Part shown: piece after piece, positions 10,673 to 22,628 of the stretch
Position numbering within the stretch: position 1 is the first letter of the stretch
Layout: the number at the start of each line of letters is the position of its first letter
From: Cricetomys ansorgei
Lineage: Eukaryota > Chordata > Mammalia > Rodentia > Nesomyidae
Length of the DNA: 64,000 nucleotides
Reading direction: 5' to 3'
NCBI GenBank assembly: GCA_026225945.1
Contig: JAMJFZ010000769.1
Coordinates: 1,736,501 to 1,800,500, forward strand
Translations under genes and position numbers: made by a program
Notes under the pieces: model-generated
What the model was told of the DNA's origin: nothing
Database searches by the model: none
Seen by the model: the letters and a program-made list of their open reading frames with translations, nothing else

Positions 10673-13664
10673 GATATTTCTTTGAATTTTAATAGTCTTA
10701 TGATACATCAAAATGGAGGTTGTATGTGCACCATGCTTAATGCCAGAAATTCAGTTCAACAAATGTACAGTTTAATGAAAATTGCCCATAAGAAATACAA
10801 CAGATTCTGAATAATTTTCATTATTCTTAGTTTCTTTGAAAAAAAATACTGTGAACAAAGGACTATCATGGAAAATGGACTCTTCGTGTTTTGGTGTGAT
10901 TAACTCCATTGGACAATAAACATTCTTATTTAAGATTGTCATATTTAACAAAGCCCAGTGGCTTACCAGATATGGAGGAATAACAGCTATGTCTGTGACA
11001 GAGAATTAATTTGTCATGGTAATGGTGTTGGACTGCCATGGCATGGATTGCAAGTCTAAATGAATGATCAAATTAATCTAAAATATGTGGAGACTGATAA
11101 ACACTATATCAGCCTCTTAACAGCTATATACTTCTTTTGTATAGACATAACAGCTTTAATTAGATGATGTTAATATTGCAAATTGTTAGCTTGGTACCTT
11201 ATCTCTTTTAAAAGAAAGAAAACATACACAACACTGCAAACTGCAGTAAAAGTTAACTTGTATTAACTGGAAATATGCAAAAAGAGTAAATAGGATAGGA
11301 CATAAAAGATAATGTATTGAGATAAGAAAATTTGTATCTATCTCTTGAACATTATTAGGCAATGAAGAATATAGAATAGACTTTAAAATACTATAAAAAC
11401 CTCAAACTGACTTAATATTTGAGTGAAAATAGTAAATTCTTTAGAATTTTTGGAACTCCTGGGCATAATATTGAAGATATCTCCAAAAACTTGAGCCAAG
11501 ACTACAGTATGATGTATAATATCACATCAGAACTGAGTGATGCAGGTCCTGCTGCTTTTTTTTGCCACACTTATCTTTGAGGTGTGTGGGTGTGAGTCTG
11601 ACAGTTCAAGGTATTCATATTTTCACAGCATCATGTTTTGTATTGTACTTTGATTTTCTTATTACAATGAATCAAAAAGAATGAGATACTAAAAAAACAA
11701 GAAAAGAAAAGAAAAAAATCTGGCAACAGTGAGATTATACCAAATTAATAGCTAAAGTCTTTTTAAGGTACATAATCATGCTGGTGCTAATGCAGTGGTG
11801 GGGTGAAAGTTTGGTCCAGCACAATAGAATGGAAACAGAACTAAGAAGATCTAAAATATGCCAATGGTAAAAATTTTAGCTATAATGTCTAGTGGTATAC
11901 TAAAATTGCAATTTTTAAGTTTATTTAAAAACTCTAGTTCAGTGTGTTTGTTTATGCTGGCATTGAGCTGGGCTCAAAGAACCAAGATTTTTAAAAAGTA
12001 AATATTCCCTTATTTTAAACATATTAAATATACTGCTTTGGATACTCTTTGGAGTTGTTATTTAATAAAATGATTTTGGAGTTTATTTTTAATGTATGTA
12101 TCTATCAATCTCTGGGTTTAATTACAAACCATTAGAGCAATACAAAGGAATGTCCAAAGGGTAGTCTGACCTCTAAACATTCTAGCATATACAGCATATA
12201 TTATCTTTCTTCCATCTACATGGAAACTGCATGCTTGTCAAGATTTAGGAATAAATAAATAGAAGGTCAAAAATATGCTTCATATGTAGAACTCAAAATG
12301 ATAAGTCTGAGTGAAAATAGTGATATAATTACATGTATAAATTTATGTAATTTAAGTGTCAAAGTCATACACACAGGGACTTGTTGTACATTTACAAAAT
12401 CTTGTGAACATTTGCTTTGGAAAAGTAAGGAAGGGCATAATATTGGTAGAGGAGATGAAGGGACTGACCTTCATAATCTTCAGATTACATTCACCTAAAA
12501 TAACAATTGCACAACTACTGATATGATGTCACAATCATTAAGGAAACTTAAAGTCATTCTTGGCTCTAATAAGTACTTTTTAAGACTCTGACAGACAATA
12601 TTTCAGAAATAAGCACATTTTGCATTAACATTTCTCTTTATTTAGCCAGAAGAACAAACTCTAGTGCAAACATTTTCTTGTGAGTTGATTTCAAACAGAA
12701 GTGAAGAACAAAAAGTGGGGCAAGAAAACAAAGGAAAGCAATGCCCATCGTATTGCTCTGTATACATGGAGTTTGATTTTGCTGCTGGGGATTTCTGAGA
12801 CATCATTTAATCATTTAGTACATGCCTTGTAACTATCCCACTGGTACAGAGTAAAGCCACAATATTCATTTTACTCCTCCCTATTGTTTCAAGTCCTCAG
12901 AAAGCACAGACTTCTTTAACCCATATCAGTAACCCTGTGCTTTTCTTAGTTATAATTAGCCATGTCCAAAGTGAGTGAATTAAAAATAAAAAAAAGTCAC
13001 AATCAGATGAGCATGCCCTTTCTAGAACAAAAGGAAAGCTGCCAAGGACTTAAAGGAATCTGTCTATAGAAGCCAAGTAAGGCAGCTAAAATGATGAACT
13101 GTCAACTCAATTTTTCTGCCTAAAAGCATTTTTAACTTGCTCTTATTAGGTGTATAACATGTTCCAGTGATCTGTAGTGATTCTTTAACAATTGTGTGGC
13201 CTTTGGAGCAAAGTTGATGATGTTTGGAGTTTCTAGTCTACAACTGACCATCTAAATCAGTTTATTAATTCTCTAACCATATTTTACCTATTTAAAAGAA
13301 GGAGAGGGAAATGAACTGTAAAATATTATCGCGAAAATATGACAGAAAGATTCAGCCTTTCACATTGTCTTCTCCTCTGAACTACATGCTTTCTCATCCA
13401 GACCGTCACCTAGTCCATATCTCTCTTTGAAAGACCTGCATAGTAACAATAAAACAGGTACCGGTTGGTTTTAGTTCCCTATAAATATTAGCTAATATCC
13501 CTCACCTCCTTTGTCCAATTCTCACTTCACAAAGAAACCAACCATAGTCATCACATAACCACAAATTTCTGTCACTTCCCCTCCCATTCTTTACTCTTGA
13601 TTCCCATTCCACTGACTGTACTTTGCTTCTAAAACAATGTTCCCAAACTACTAGAACAGGCATT
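10673..13664. other. Largely unique sequence
   Basis: Almost 3 kb without a recognisable young repeat. Stretches near 10860-11050 and 12640-13100 are more balanced in base composition than the rest. They could hold conserved non-coding sequence, but nothing in the window itself proves that. A 66-codon + frame at 12298-12498 is unsupported. Confidence 0.45.
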
Positions 13665-13788
13665 CTTGAAGAACTTGGCAGAAGCTTAGACTCTCAGCTC
13701 CCCACACAAAAGACTGACTTAATCACTATTCCTTGAATTAAAATCCCTAGGTGATTCACAGGCAGGTTGAAGTTGAAGAAGCAGGACA
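13665..13788. repeat. MER5-type hAT (Charlie) relic
   Basis: Motifs such as 'AACTTGGCAGAAGCTTAGAC', 'CTCAGCTCCCCACAC' and 'AAATCCCTAGGTGATTCACA' follow the MER5A consensus pattern (GAGCTTGTTAGAAATGC, CTCAGGCCCCACC, ATCCCCAGGTGATTC). Diverged, as expected for a repeat shared by placental mammals. Confidence 0.6.
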
Positions 13789-13990
13789 TATGCTATTTTC
13801 TACAGCATTTCTCAATTTTCAGATACTTGGAAGGCAGTAGTCTGTCATATTTATTGCTTCAGGTCTTCCAAAATGAAGATTTTGATCTTTTTGTCTAGTT
13901 GATTCACTGCTTTGTCTCAATTCTTAGAAAGAGCTTGTCATAAGGAACATTATCGAAATGTTTGCTGAATAAATGAATAAAATAACAGAG
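13789..13990 (+). repeat. L2-like LINE 3' end relic
   Basis: 'GATTCACTGCTTTGTCTCAAT', followed by a short gap and 'AATGTTTGCTGAATAAATGA', matches the familiar L2 3' end (TTCACTGCTGTATCCCCAG ... AAATATTTGTTGAATGAATGA). Only the terminal part is convincing. Confidence 0.5.
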
Positions 13991-14611
13991 TATATGTAAG
14001 CTCACATAGCACAAACACTGTTTTATGTACATGGAGTACCTAGCCAATGGAAATTCATCTTCCTCATTTTCCTGGGCAAATGATAGTTATTAGTTAAGCC
14101 TTCAAAGCATTTTTAATAACCATGGATGTACTCATAAGAAACTACCAGCAAGAGTTCATAAATTTCTATTTCTTCACTTTGGAAATACAGACAAATGACC
14201 TTCTGATCTGTTCTTCCTCACCAACTGCCCAAGGACTAACAGCTGTACTTTTTAAAAAGGGATAAAGACATTATCACTCATGGAAGGAGCTTTCTGAAAG
14301 CAAATTTTTACTTATACAGTCAAGTTATTGTTACATACAATTGTTTGTTAAGGCTTTTTGCCCTGGATGTGTTATTTTACTTCATAGGACATTTGGGGTT
14401 GAGTTAGTATTTCAAAGAACAGTAAATTATAAACAATATGATGTCTTATAAAATAAAAATCCTATATTTTCATGCCACTGAATATAAACATAGTGACTAT
14501 CAAAGACAAATAGCAAAAAGTCACAGCTATCCATTGTTCCTTGAAATAAAGGTGTTTGGGGGATATGGTTGCAACAATAAGTAAAGTAGGGAGCCATAAC
14601 ACAAATTAAGT
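13991..14611. other. AT-rich sequence, nothing recognised
   Basis: No repeat family or gene identified. Confidence 0.5.
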
Positions 14612-14651
14612 TAAATTAAATTAAATTATATTAAAATACTTGAAGAGAAAG

Positions 14652-14691
<40 letters not shown>
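14612..14691. repeat. (TTAAA)n and (TG)n microsatellites
   Basis: A short TTAAA array at 14612-14638 is followed by a pure (TG)20 at 14652-14691. The latter is long enough to be variable in length and to adopt Z-DNA in principle. Confidence 0.95.
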
Positions 14692-14694
<3 letters not shown>

Positions 14695-15149
14695 AACTCA
14701 TGTATGATATACACATAACACTTCATTATATATCTTAAGTTTTAGGTAAATGAATGTTATAATTTGAGATAGACACCATTATATTGGTATTTTACTGATA
14801 GAAAAAAGCTGCACACACACACACTAATAGCAAAATTTAAGTATATTCCCAAAGTGCAAAGCAGAAAAATGAAAGGATACTTTTTTGATTAGATTAAAAT
14901 TAAGAATTTTTTGTTTATCATAGATACTTTAGAGTGAAATGATAAGCCATGAACATTTATGGTACAGATTTTTGTAACACTTTTTTGTGTGCATAACTCT
15001 GAGACTTCTCTTAAAGTCAGAACTATCTCTTGGTCTTCAGTATAACATATAATTGACATTATATGAGGATCTTACATCTCTAGGCCACTGTTATAGCTAA
15101 AAATATGCTGATTTTGTTAGTCATTTTTGATATTATTTTTACATTTATT
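14692..15149. other. AT-rich sequence, nothing recognised
   Basis: A short (AC)n run lies at 14812-14823. Nothing else identified. Confidence 0.5.
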
Positions 15150-15413
15150 TTCTTATTTATTTAACTTACATGTATACATATCTGCATTTCTGTATGTGTG
15201 TGTACATGTGCTTGCATTCATGTATGTTTGTATGCGTTTGTGTGTGCATGTGTGTAAGTATATTGATGCCATGACGCACCTGTGCAGGTAGGTCATAGTA
15301 CAACTTTCAAAAGTTGGTTTTGTTCTACTGTGTTGGTCCTAGAGATGGAACTTAGGTCATCATTGTGCTTGGTGGCTATTCACCACATACACTGAGCCAT
15401 CTCATTGGCCCCC
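15150..15413 (-). repeat. B2-superfamily SINE, antisense (B3-like)
   Basis: Right end ACTGAGCCATCTCATTGGCC is the antisense tRNA-related head. Leftwards it continues through 'GGAACTTAGGTCATCATTG', 'AAAAGTTGGTTTTGTTCTAC' and 'GCACCTGTGCAGGTAGGTCA', the antisense body of the subfamily whose sense form is also seen at 26395-26620. It ends in a TG-rich tail and an ATTT-rich stretch. Confidence 0.8.
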
Positions 15414-15564
15414 CACTTTTCATATTCTTATAGATATCTGATTTTTTCACTCTTTCAATATTCTTAAATATAATTTATTAGTATTTTATTCACTTTAAAT
15501 ATTTATTTAATGAATATGAACAAAATACAACACAGATTCATAACCTGTATCCAATATGCATTTG

Positions 15565-15630
15565 AGGTACTGGGGAACACACTCAGCACTACTAGATTCT
15601 TAGGCAATTTCTCTCCCACTGGGTAATATT
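15565..15630 (-). repeat. ID/B4-like SINE fragment, antisense
   Basis: 'GAGGTACTGGGGAACACACT' and 'TTCTTAGGCAATTTCTCTCC' followed by CACTGGG match the antisense ID/B4 tRNA-Ala-related head (GCTGGGGATTGAACCCAGG...GCAAGCGCTCTACCACTGAG). Short and degraded. Confidence 0.5.
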
Positions 15631-15667
15631 CACAAATCTCTTGTAAAAAAAATTTTGGGGGGGAGTA

Positions 15668-15787
15668 CTTGAGACAGGGTATCTGTTTTGGAATTCCATA
15701 GACCAGGCTGGCCTCAAACTCACAGAGATCCTCATGCCTCTGCCTCCCGAGTGCTGGGATTAAAGGAGTGTGCTACCAGTGCCCAGC
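15668..15787 (-). repeat. B1 SINE, antisense, near full length
   Basis: GAGACAGGGTAT, 'GACCAGGCTGGCCTCAAACT', 'CTCTGCCTCCCGAGTGCTGG' and GATTAAAGG are the antisense B1 body, ending at GTGCCCAGC. The segment that would hold the cricetid-type TTA insertion is altered here. Confidence 0.92.
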
Positions 15788-15834
15788 TTCAACTCCCTTG
15801 CAAACATTTTGCAGACAACATTATTAAGAGAATT

Positions 15835-15968
15835 TTAGGGAACTAGGAAGATGGGATTGATCTGAGAGGAGTTGAAGGAAATACTGGGGATTGAATGTAA
15901 TCAAAATATGTTGTATAAAATTATCAAAAATGGGTTAAATATCATTATATCATTACAATAAATAATTG
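15835..15968 (+). mobile_element. L1 (Lx-type) 3' end, short 5'-truncated copy
   Basis: 'GATCTGAGAGGAGTTGAAGG' and 'ATCAAAATATGTTGTATAAA' match the last about 100 bp of rodent L1 3' UTRs (GGATCTGGGAGGAG..., ATCAAAATATATTGTATGAAA). An A-rich end with TTACAATAAATA follows. Confidence 0.75.
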
Positions 15969-16179
15969 AGAAATATAATTGCTGGAGTTTTATCCTCCAT
16001 TTTTTTCCATGGAGCAGTTCCAATACCTAAAAGAAAAAAACATACTTATGCATTATACAAAATATGTACAAATATTTCCATAGAAGTGGAATCTGAAAGG
16101 TGATCTTAGTTAGGAGGTGTTAGGAGCAAATTCATCAGGTCTTGTCAAAGTGCGTTACCTGGTTATTTTAATCAAACTC

Positions 16180-16312
16180 AGTCATTAGACTATACCTATA
16201 ATTACAGCACTTGGGAAGTAGAAGCCAGAAAGTACAGAATGCAAGGTCATCTTAGGCTATATGCTGAGTTTGAGATCAGTCTGGGCTATGTGAAACCTTG
16301 ACTCAATTCTCC
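16180..16312 (+). repeat. B1-related SINE (B1F/PB1-like)
   Basis: 'CCTATAATTACAGCACTTGG', 'AAGGTCATCTTAGGCTATAT', 'GAGATCAGTCTGGGCTATGT' and 'GAAACCTTGACTCAA' follow an old B1-type monomer with GTTCAAGGTCATCC / GGCCAGCCTGGGCTAC blocks. More diverged than the other B1 copies here, in keeping with an early subfamily. Confidence 0.65.
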
Positions 16313-16959
16313 ACTCCAGCAACAAAGAACAATGCAAAAAGCAATCACTAGGACATCAAAGTCATTAATTATTCTGCTTTTATGAGTAGAATACACATTT
16401 TGTATAAAAAGCTTTTAAAATATCACCAACTAGTAAATATCTACCATAATAAGAATGCATTTCTCCCAAATATGTGGCATTGATTATATAAAATGTATCT
16501 TCAGTAAAATTAATATTGTTCCTACAAGGAGACTGATATATATGAACCAAAAGGTATGCAATCACATAAAAATATCTGTCAGAAATCATAAGCAGGCCTT
16601 CAAAATTAATGTACACATCCAAACAACAACTTTTTGGCTAGTGTTTCAAGATTCATGTTTTCACCCAGGAAAAATTGACTGAGTATAATTCTTATTCAAC
16701 CCGTGTAAAATGAGAAGTTTTTGTTAGAAAATATGCTGACACTGTGTATACACTGAAATGACAGTGCCTACTACATTGGCTTGGATTTGAAAACATAAAG
16801 GTGAAAAAATAGCATTGTGCTTTCCAAGAATATCAAGGTTGCTACAATAAAAAAGTCAGTTAAGTTAAATTAATGACCAGCTTCACAACTTATTTATAAT
16901 TAAATACTGGTTTTCATTAATTTACAAAGGAACAGCTTTCCTTATAATATTTTCTTACA
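16313..16959. other. AT-rich sequence, nothing recognised
   Basis: Overlapping frames at 16380-16622 (-) and 16455-16682 (+) lack any supporting features. Confidence 0.5.
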
Positions 16960-17470
16960 TACTCAGATATGCTTGGTCTCACTATCATTCTTTCTCTCTT
17001 CTATCTCCCTGTTCTCTAGCCATGCTTATATCCACTTACCACCAATATTCCTCATTCAATTTTCATATAACTAAACTCTATTACTATCCCCATACTTCTC
17101 ACTTCAAGCATCTTTTGCCCCTTCTCACAGGTTCCTTTCTGCTTTCCTGAGCATGCATATATTCACTCCCACATAAATAAACATGTATAAATATTAGGAA
17201 GCTAAGATCATCATATTAGAGAGTATATACAGTGTTTATTTTTCTGAGATTGGGCTATCCTCAGTTAGTATAATATTTTCCAATTCTGTCCATTGACCAG
17301 CAAATTTTATTTTCCTATATGGTTAAATAAAGTTCCCCATTATTTGTACAATATTTTGATTACCCATTCATCATTTGATAGACATTTAGCTGAGTCCATT
17401 TCCTTGCTATTGTGAATGTAGTGACAGTAAGCATGATTAAGTATCTCTCGGGTAGGAAGCAGGGTGGTAT
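16960..17470 (-). mobile_element. 5'-inverted L1, 3' part (ORF2 end and 3' UTR), antisense
   Basis: Read on the - strand from 17470 it follows the end of L1 ORF2: the 'CACAATAGCAAGGAAATGGA' block, 'TGGTCAATGGACAGAATTGG', then 'ACTGAGGATAGCCCAATCTC'. After this comes a 3' UTR-like stretch reaching about 16960. The adjoining segment 17607-17900 is L1 in the other orientation, so together they are one 5'-inverted copy. ORF2 is full of stops and non-functional. Confidence 0.8.
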
Positions 17471-17606
17471 ATATCTATCTATATCTATATCTATATCCAT
17501 ATCCATATCCATATCCATATCCATATCCATATCCATATCCATATCCATATCCATATCCATATCCATCTGCATCTACATCCATACCTATATCTATCTATAT
17601 CTATAT
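17465..17606. repeat. (TATCTA)n/(ATATCC)n hexanucleotide array
   Basis: About twelve near-perfect ATATCC units flanked by TATCTA variants. It sits exactly between the two oppositely oriented L1 segments. The period of six keeps frames open on both strands: an Ile-Ser repeat at 17412-17663 (+) and a Met-Asp repeat at 17360-17572 (-). Both frames are artefacts of the array. Confidence 0.97.
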
Positions 17607-17900
17607 ATCACTAACAAGCATGTCAAAGAAGTCAGGGAAATGATCCCATTCTCAATTGCCTAGAACTTATTTTAGAATAACACCAACCAAAGAAGTGAAA
17701 GAATTATATAATAAAATACTCAAGAAAAATTGAAGAGGACTCTAGGAGATAAAATGTTCTCCCATGCTCAAGATTGGAAGAATCCATTTTGTGAAAATGG
17801 CTGTCTTTCCAGAAGCAATCGACAAATCCAGTGTAATTCCAATCAAAATTCCAGTGCCATTCTTCATAGAAATAGAAATATATCTTGAAATCAATTGGTA
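17607..17900 (+). mobile_element. 5'-inverted L1, inverted 5' part (ORF2 interior), sense
   Basis: The segment matches the L1 ORF2 interior (region coding for the end of the reverse transcriptase). Matching blocks include 'ATCCCATTCTCAATTGCCTA', 'ACCAACCAAAGAAGTGAAAG', 'CTCCCATGCTCAAGATTGG', 'GTGAAAATGGCTGTCTTTCC' and 'CCAATCAAAATTCCAGTGCC'. Orientation is opposite to the 3' part at 16960-17470. Nothing upstream of this interior segment is present. Confidence 0.85.
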
Positions 17901-19160
17901 TTCACTATGATTCTTTCAGTTCTACAATTTGATATTGATCTTTAAACAATTATATTGTACTTATATGCTGTAGACACTTGGATAAATACTGCGCAAATTC
18001 TGTATTCACAATCCCTTATTTTTAAAAGTAAAAATGTTTTTAAAATGAAAGAATACAATTTATTTTTTGTTAAACATGCTATTTGAAAGTGTTTCAACTG
18101 AAAACAAAGTCAGATATATTTGAAGAAAATTTTGAAGTCATATATGTTGTGATATTCAATTTCTTCTTTTTAGGAAAAGCTAAGACAATTATTTTATGGA
18201 TCAACAAGTTGATTCTATGAAATTTATAGAGTTTTGACATAAATCAAGCTTACCAAATAGTACCCATATGTACAAAGTTCTTATACTGTAAGATTATCAT
18301 CACCTTCCATGTGTGGTCAACTGCACTTTGTAAAAATTGTGATAGTAGTATAATCTTTGGATATCACCCACTTTTAAATAAATAGAAAGGATGTATATCT
18401 CTCTACATGATACAGAAACATTTACAAATATTAAGTCAAATTATGAAAGATACACACACCTTAAAGAAGTTTCCAGAAATTATAGAAGATTGTGTTTGAC
18501 CTAAAGAAATTTGGTGAAGTTTAGGCACAGATTTTATGCTTTTAATTCTCTTGGAATCAACTTAGTCCAAAATATTTTTACGTTAGTTGAGGATAAGAAT
18601 GCTGTTTTATAAAGTTCTCAGTTCCTTACAAAAGAATCAACGAATAGTTCTGGCTGATATTTTACAACAGCAAATCTCATGCTAAGGAATGTCAATCAGT
18701 AGCAGTTATTTCAAGATTCAAATTTCAGATTTAATGCAGGCATCTACTCATTTCCTCCAGAATGCATTAAAATTATTTTAGCTAACCACTGTATAATTAC
18801 ATTAACATGATTCTACAATTTTAAAAGACTAGAAGATATGTTTGCTTGAAGTGATATAAAAATATATACATTCCCTTGGACCAATATTAGGTTATGAAAT
18901 ACATGCATTCATTTTCAAAAAGGCACTTTAGTAACATCAAGCTTTCACTTCCATCAATATATCAAAATCAACTTAAATGTTCACCAATTGAAGATTGATT
19001 GGTTAAATAAATTAGACTGTAATGTAGAATTTTATTCGTTTAAATTGATGTGTTAGATTACTTAACAAAAAACACTCAGAATGTATTGGTAATATAAAAG
19101 TAGTTTTAGCAAATGGTATAAGTATTACAATAAAATCACATTAAATTTAGATAATGATAA
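17901..19160. other. AT-rich sequence, nothing recognised
   Basis: About 1.3 kb with no gene or repeat family identified. Confidence 0.5.
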
Positions 19161-19206
19161 GGGCATTTATTTATTTACTTATTCATTCATTTATTTATTT
19201 TCTACT
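19161..19206. repeat. (ATTT)n-rich low-complexity run
   Basis: Imperfect ATTT/ATTC units. Confidence 0.85.
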
Positions 19207-19544
19207 TGGTGATCCTACATCACAAAGTGACAACAGTTTTTTTGTCTTTTTAAATTTCTATGGTTTTAAATTTTCCCCAATGAAAACTATTACTTTTAAA
19301 TAAGAATGAAAATATAGATTTTATACGTGATGTTCTCTGCCAAATCCTAACAGGCTACTGTTAACTGAAACAGTTAAGACAAGAGGGCAGAGTTTCTTAC
19401 CTACAAGTACAAATCATTAATCAGAATTGACTATACCACTATTGATGCAATGCCATTATTTATGTTATTATGCTCTCAACATTTTTCCATTACATTAAAA
19501 TTTTCTGAATAATGATATCAGATAAACAGCATTTTTTATATTAT

Positions 19545-19850
19545 AGTATAATTACATCATTTCCTCCTTCCCTCTCCTCTCTTCAAACCCTCCCACACAT
19601 TCCTTCTTGATCTCTTTCAAATTCATGGCCTCTTTTGTCATTAATTATTGTTATATAAATTTGTGTGGTATGTGTGTGTGCATGTATTTATAAATGCATA
19701 AATATAATCTTCTCTGTACAATGTTACCTGTATGTATATGTTTCAAGGCTGATTGTCTGGGATTGGATAATCAATTGGAATATTCTTTACCGGAGAAGAC
19801 TTTCTGAGGCAACAACCCCTACACTAATAACTACCAACAACTAAGAAATG
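19545..19850 (-). mobile_element. L1 (Lx-type) 3' UTR, antisense
   Basis: 'AATTACATCATTTCCTCCTT' followed by CCCTCTCC, 'CAAACCCTCCCACACATTCC', 'TCTCTTTCAAATTCATGGCC' and 'GGGATTGGATAATCAATTGG' match, in order, the reverse complement of an Lx-type L1 3' end. The L1 3' terminus lies at the left. Confidence 0.85.
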
Positions 19851-20439
19851 CTGAGAGAAATATAGTGTTAGTAATATATGAAAGTCTCATAGAGTATGAA
19901 GCTATGTATAAAATATAAATATTTAGTTTTACTGCACTTTATAATATAGCATTTTCTATGACAGGACAATTAAATCTGTTTATTTTGCTAATCTGTGATG
20001 TATAAAATGATTTATGTATGAAAATATTCATTATTAATCACTGAATCACAGGAAGAGAATCAGTAACAAATGACTCTTAGATTTATTTAAAAATTAAGGA
20101 TTATGTGATTTTTCCCAACACTGCTAGCACACATTTATATAATTGTGAAATCACTGAATTAATGATCTCCCCAGTCTGTATGTTTGTCCTCAAAATAATG
20201 AAACAGCCTTAACAATAAGACAGTACAATGAAAACATTTTTTGAAGAATTGAATTAAATTTTAGAAACATTAAGCAGCATTGATCATTTATTAATTATTG
20301 AGAGTAACGGTTAGTAATTAATTTAATTTTATTAAATAGATTTTCAGGTGATATTGTAGAATAAGGAATAATAAGATAATAATAATAATAGCAATAATGA
20401 AAATTCATTAAATTTGAACTCCTTTTTAATATATAGTGC

Positions 20440-21220
20440 AATTAATTATTGAAGAACTTTATGAAATATATTTTCATCATATTCACCGTCTACTCTTCCT
20501 AACTCCCAGATCCATTCTCATTTCCCCACCTCCACCTAATTCAGTGTCCTCATTTCTTTTTTAATATCCTGCTGTGTTCAAATCATTTTTCCTGTATACT
20601 TATGGGTACTGGGCCATCGACTGGAACAAGAATCATCAACCAACTAGGAGCTACATTCTTGAGGAAAACCGATTCTCCCACCTGGAGAAGCCATCAATTG
20701 TCAGTACTAGAATGTTGACTGGCTTCATCCTGCGCAGTTCATGTAAAGACAAACATAGCTATTGAGTTCATGAATGTAGTGGTCCTAACATGTCCAGCAG
20801 ACACTGTTTCTCTGTGGTCCTCCCAGACTTCTGGCACTTATTGTCTTTCTGTCTCCTTTTATTTGATAGTCCCTGAGCCTTGGAAAGGGCTAGGGGCAGT
20901 ATGATATTGATATGCAATTGTAACTGAGCACTCTAGTGGCACTTATTTTCTGCACTTTGCTCAGTTGTAAATTTTTGTATTAAACATGATCTACCACTCA
21001 AATAACCTCTCTGATGAGGCATGGTAGTTTCACTAATCTATGTGTATAGGAATAGGAATTTAGAGGGCAGTTTGATCCTATGTAGATGATTCACCCTTGG
21101 TACCTGTATGGTCCCATACCATGGGATGTTGGCCAGATTTACAGCACTAAGCATTCATATATTCCAGTGGAGTGGGGCCTTAAATCAAATCAGAAAATAG
21201 TTGGTCATTTTTATCTGGTA
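20440..21220 (-). mobile_element. L1 (Lx-type) 3' UTR, antisense
   Basis: Landmarks of the antisense rodent L1 3' UTR in order: 'ACTCCCAGATCCATTCTCAT', 'GAAGCCATCAATTGTCAGTA', 'CTAGAATGTTGACTGGCTTC', 'CATGTCCAGCAGACACTGTT', 'TCTGATGAGGCATGGTAG' and 'AGTGGAGTGGGGCCTTAAAT'. Same class and strand as 42170-43080 and partly 24305-25040. The 63-codon frame at 20574-20765 lies inside it. Confidence 0.87.
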
Positions 21221-22382
21221 TCTATGAAACTTTATTGAGAAAACATTTGATGATATTTACAGTAATGTGCAAATGCAAAGCAGGTCACTGGGTTTCTTGG
21301 AGCTTCTAATCTTCTGGGTAAAACAGAATACACATAACCAACTTTCTTAACTTCCCAATAACTGGAAATGCAAATGGTATTTCAGTTAAAATATAAGGTG
21401 GTTTATGTAAGAATTGAAAAATATATTCATTCTTTTAAATTACAGATGCTTCAAGATTCAAAATATACCATACTAGAGTGAGAGATGCATAAGACAATAT
21501 AGTCATAACCATCTGAGTAATATTTATTTGTTCTTCATATTGAGAGATAAATTACATATTACAATTATACAAAACTGTAACCATAAGTTACATGATTTTA
21601 ATTTTTTATTTCACCATAAATTTAGGAGAGGAACTCTATAGGCCTATAACTTTATTTTCACCCAATTTGTCAGTTTAATATAGAACTTCCTATATGTTGA
21701 TCATATATTTGCTTTGTCCTTTTGTGTACTTTTGTCTCTTATGCTGTGTTTTGCTTTTTTGTTTTGGAATGCGTAGGTACAAACACATATCTAATTTTGC
21801 TCATGGTATGGTCATACTCAGCAATTTTTAAGATATTTAATATGCCATTTAATTGAATTTTCTTATTAAGAATTGCTACCTCCTAAATTTAATAAGAAGA
21901 TTGAGTTAGAATAATTGTTGACAGTAATTAATATTCGTGTATAGCAGCTATTCAACAATTAATTATTTTCAGAAAATCATTTTCCATGCTATTTTGTTAG
22001 GAATGTTTCATTATATTATTTTTCAGCACTGTCAGTTTGCTAACATTGAAATAACTATTAATTTATTCATAACCTGGATTCATTTTCAGTGTCATTTACA
22101 CGAAAGCTTTTGTTTTTCTTCAAATTGCTTATATTATTTACCATATAAAGAATAAATAAAATTGTATCAGACTTGTTTCTCTTTAAGTAAAATCTGTGTA
22201 ACACTGTTTCATGACTCTGGAGAAAATGTAATATTTTTTATTTTAAGAAGACATGTTATACTGTTGATTTTTACATACTTTAGGAGAGTTTCAATTTGTG
22301 GTATGTAAATTGCTAAGTGTTTGCCAAGTTACCAAAGCTCTATTTGAATAAACAAGGGTAAAGCAGTCATGTCACAATCTTC
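21221..22382. other. AT-rich sequence, nothing recognised
   Basis: A 72-codon + frame at 21937-22155 is Phe/Ile/His-rich and typical of AT-rich noise. Confidence 0.5.
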
Positions 22383-22628
22383 TTATAAGAGGAGGGTATG
22401 GGGGAAGGAAAGAGGGAGGGATGGAGAGAGAGAGAGAGAAGGAGAGAAAGGGGGAGGAAGGGAAGGAGGGAGGGAGGGAGGGAGAGAGAGGGGGAGGAAG
22501 GGAAGGAGGGAGGCAGGGAGAAGGGAGGAAGGAAGGGAGAGAGAGAGGGAGAGTGAGAGGGAGAGAGAGAGAGGGAGAGTGAGAGGGAGAGAGAGAGAGG
22601 GAGGGAGAGGGTGAGGGAGAGAGAGAGT
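22383..22628 (+). repeat. Polypurine (GGGA/GAGA/GGAA) tract
   Basis: About 245 bp of almost exclusively purines on the + strand, built from GGAGGGA, GGAAGGGA and GAGAGAGAG blocks. A longer unit (GGGAGAGTGAGAGGGAGAGAGAGAG) repeats near 22548-22600. It encodes Arg/Glu/Gly-rich and Ser/Leu/Pro-rich frames at 22369-22614 (+) and 22383-22727 (-), which are artefacts. Confidence 0.97.

Noticed and set aside
17360..17663. Met-Asp and Ile-Ser repeat proteins on opposite strands
   Set aside because: Both frames are produced by the (ATATCC)n hexanucleotide array; a period of six keeps both strands open automatically.
17607..17900. Functional reverse transcriptase fragment
   Set aside because: The ORF2-like segment is broken by stops and is part of a truncated, inverted L1.
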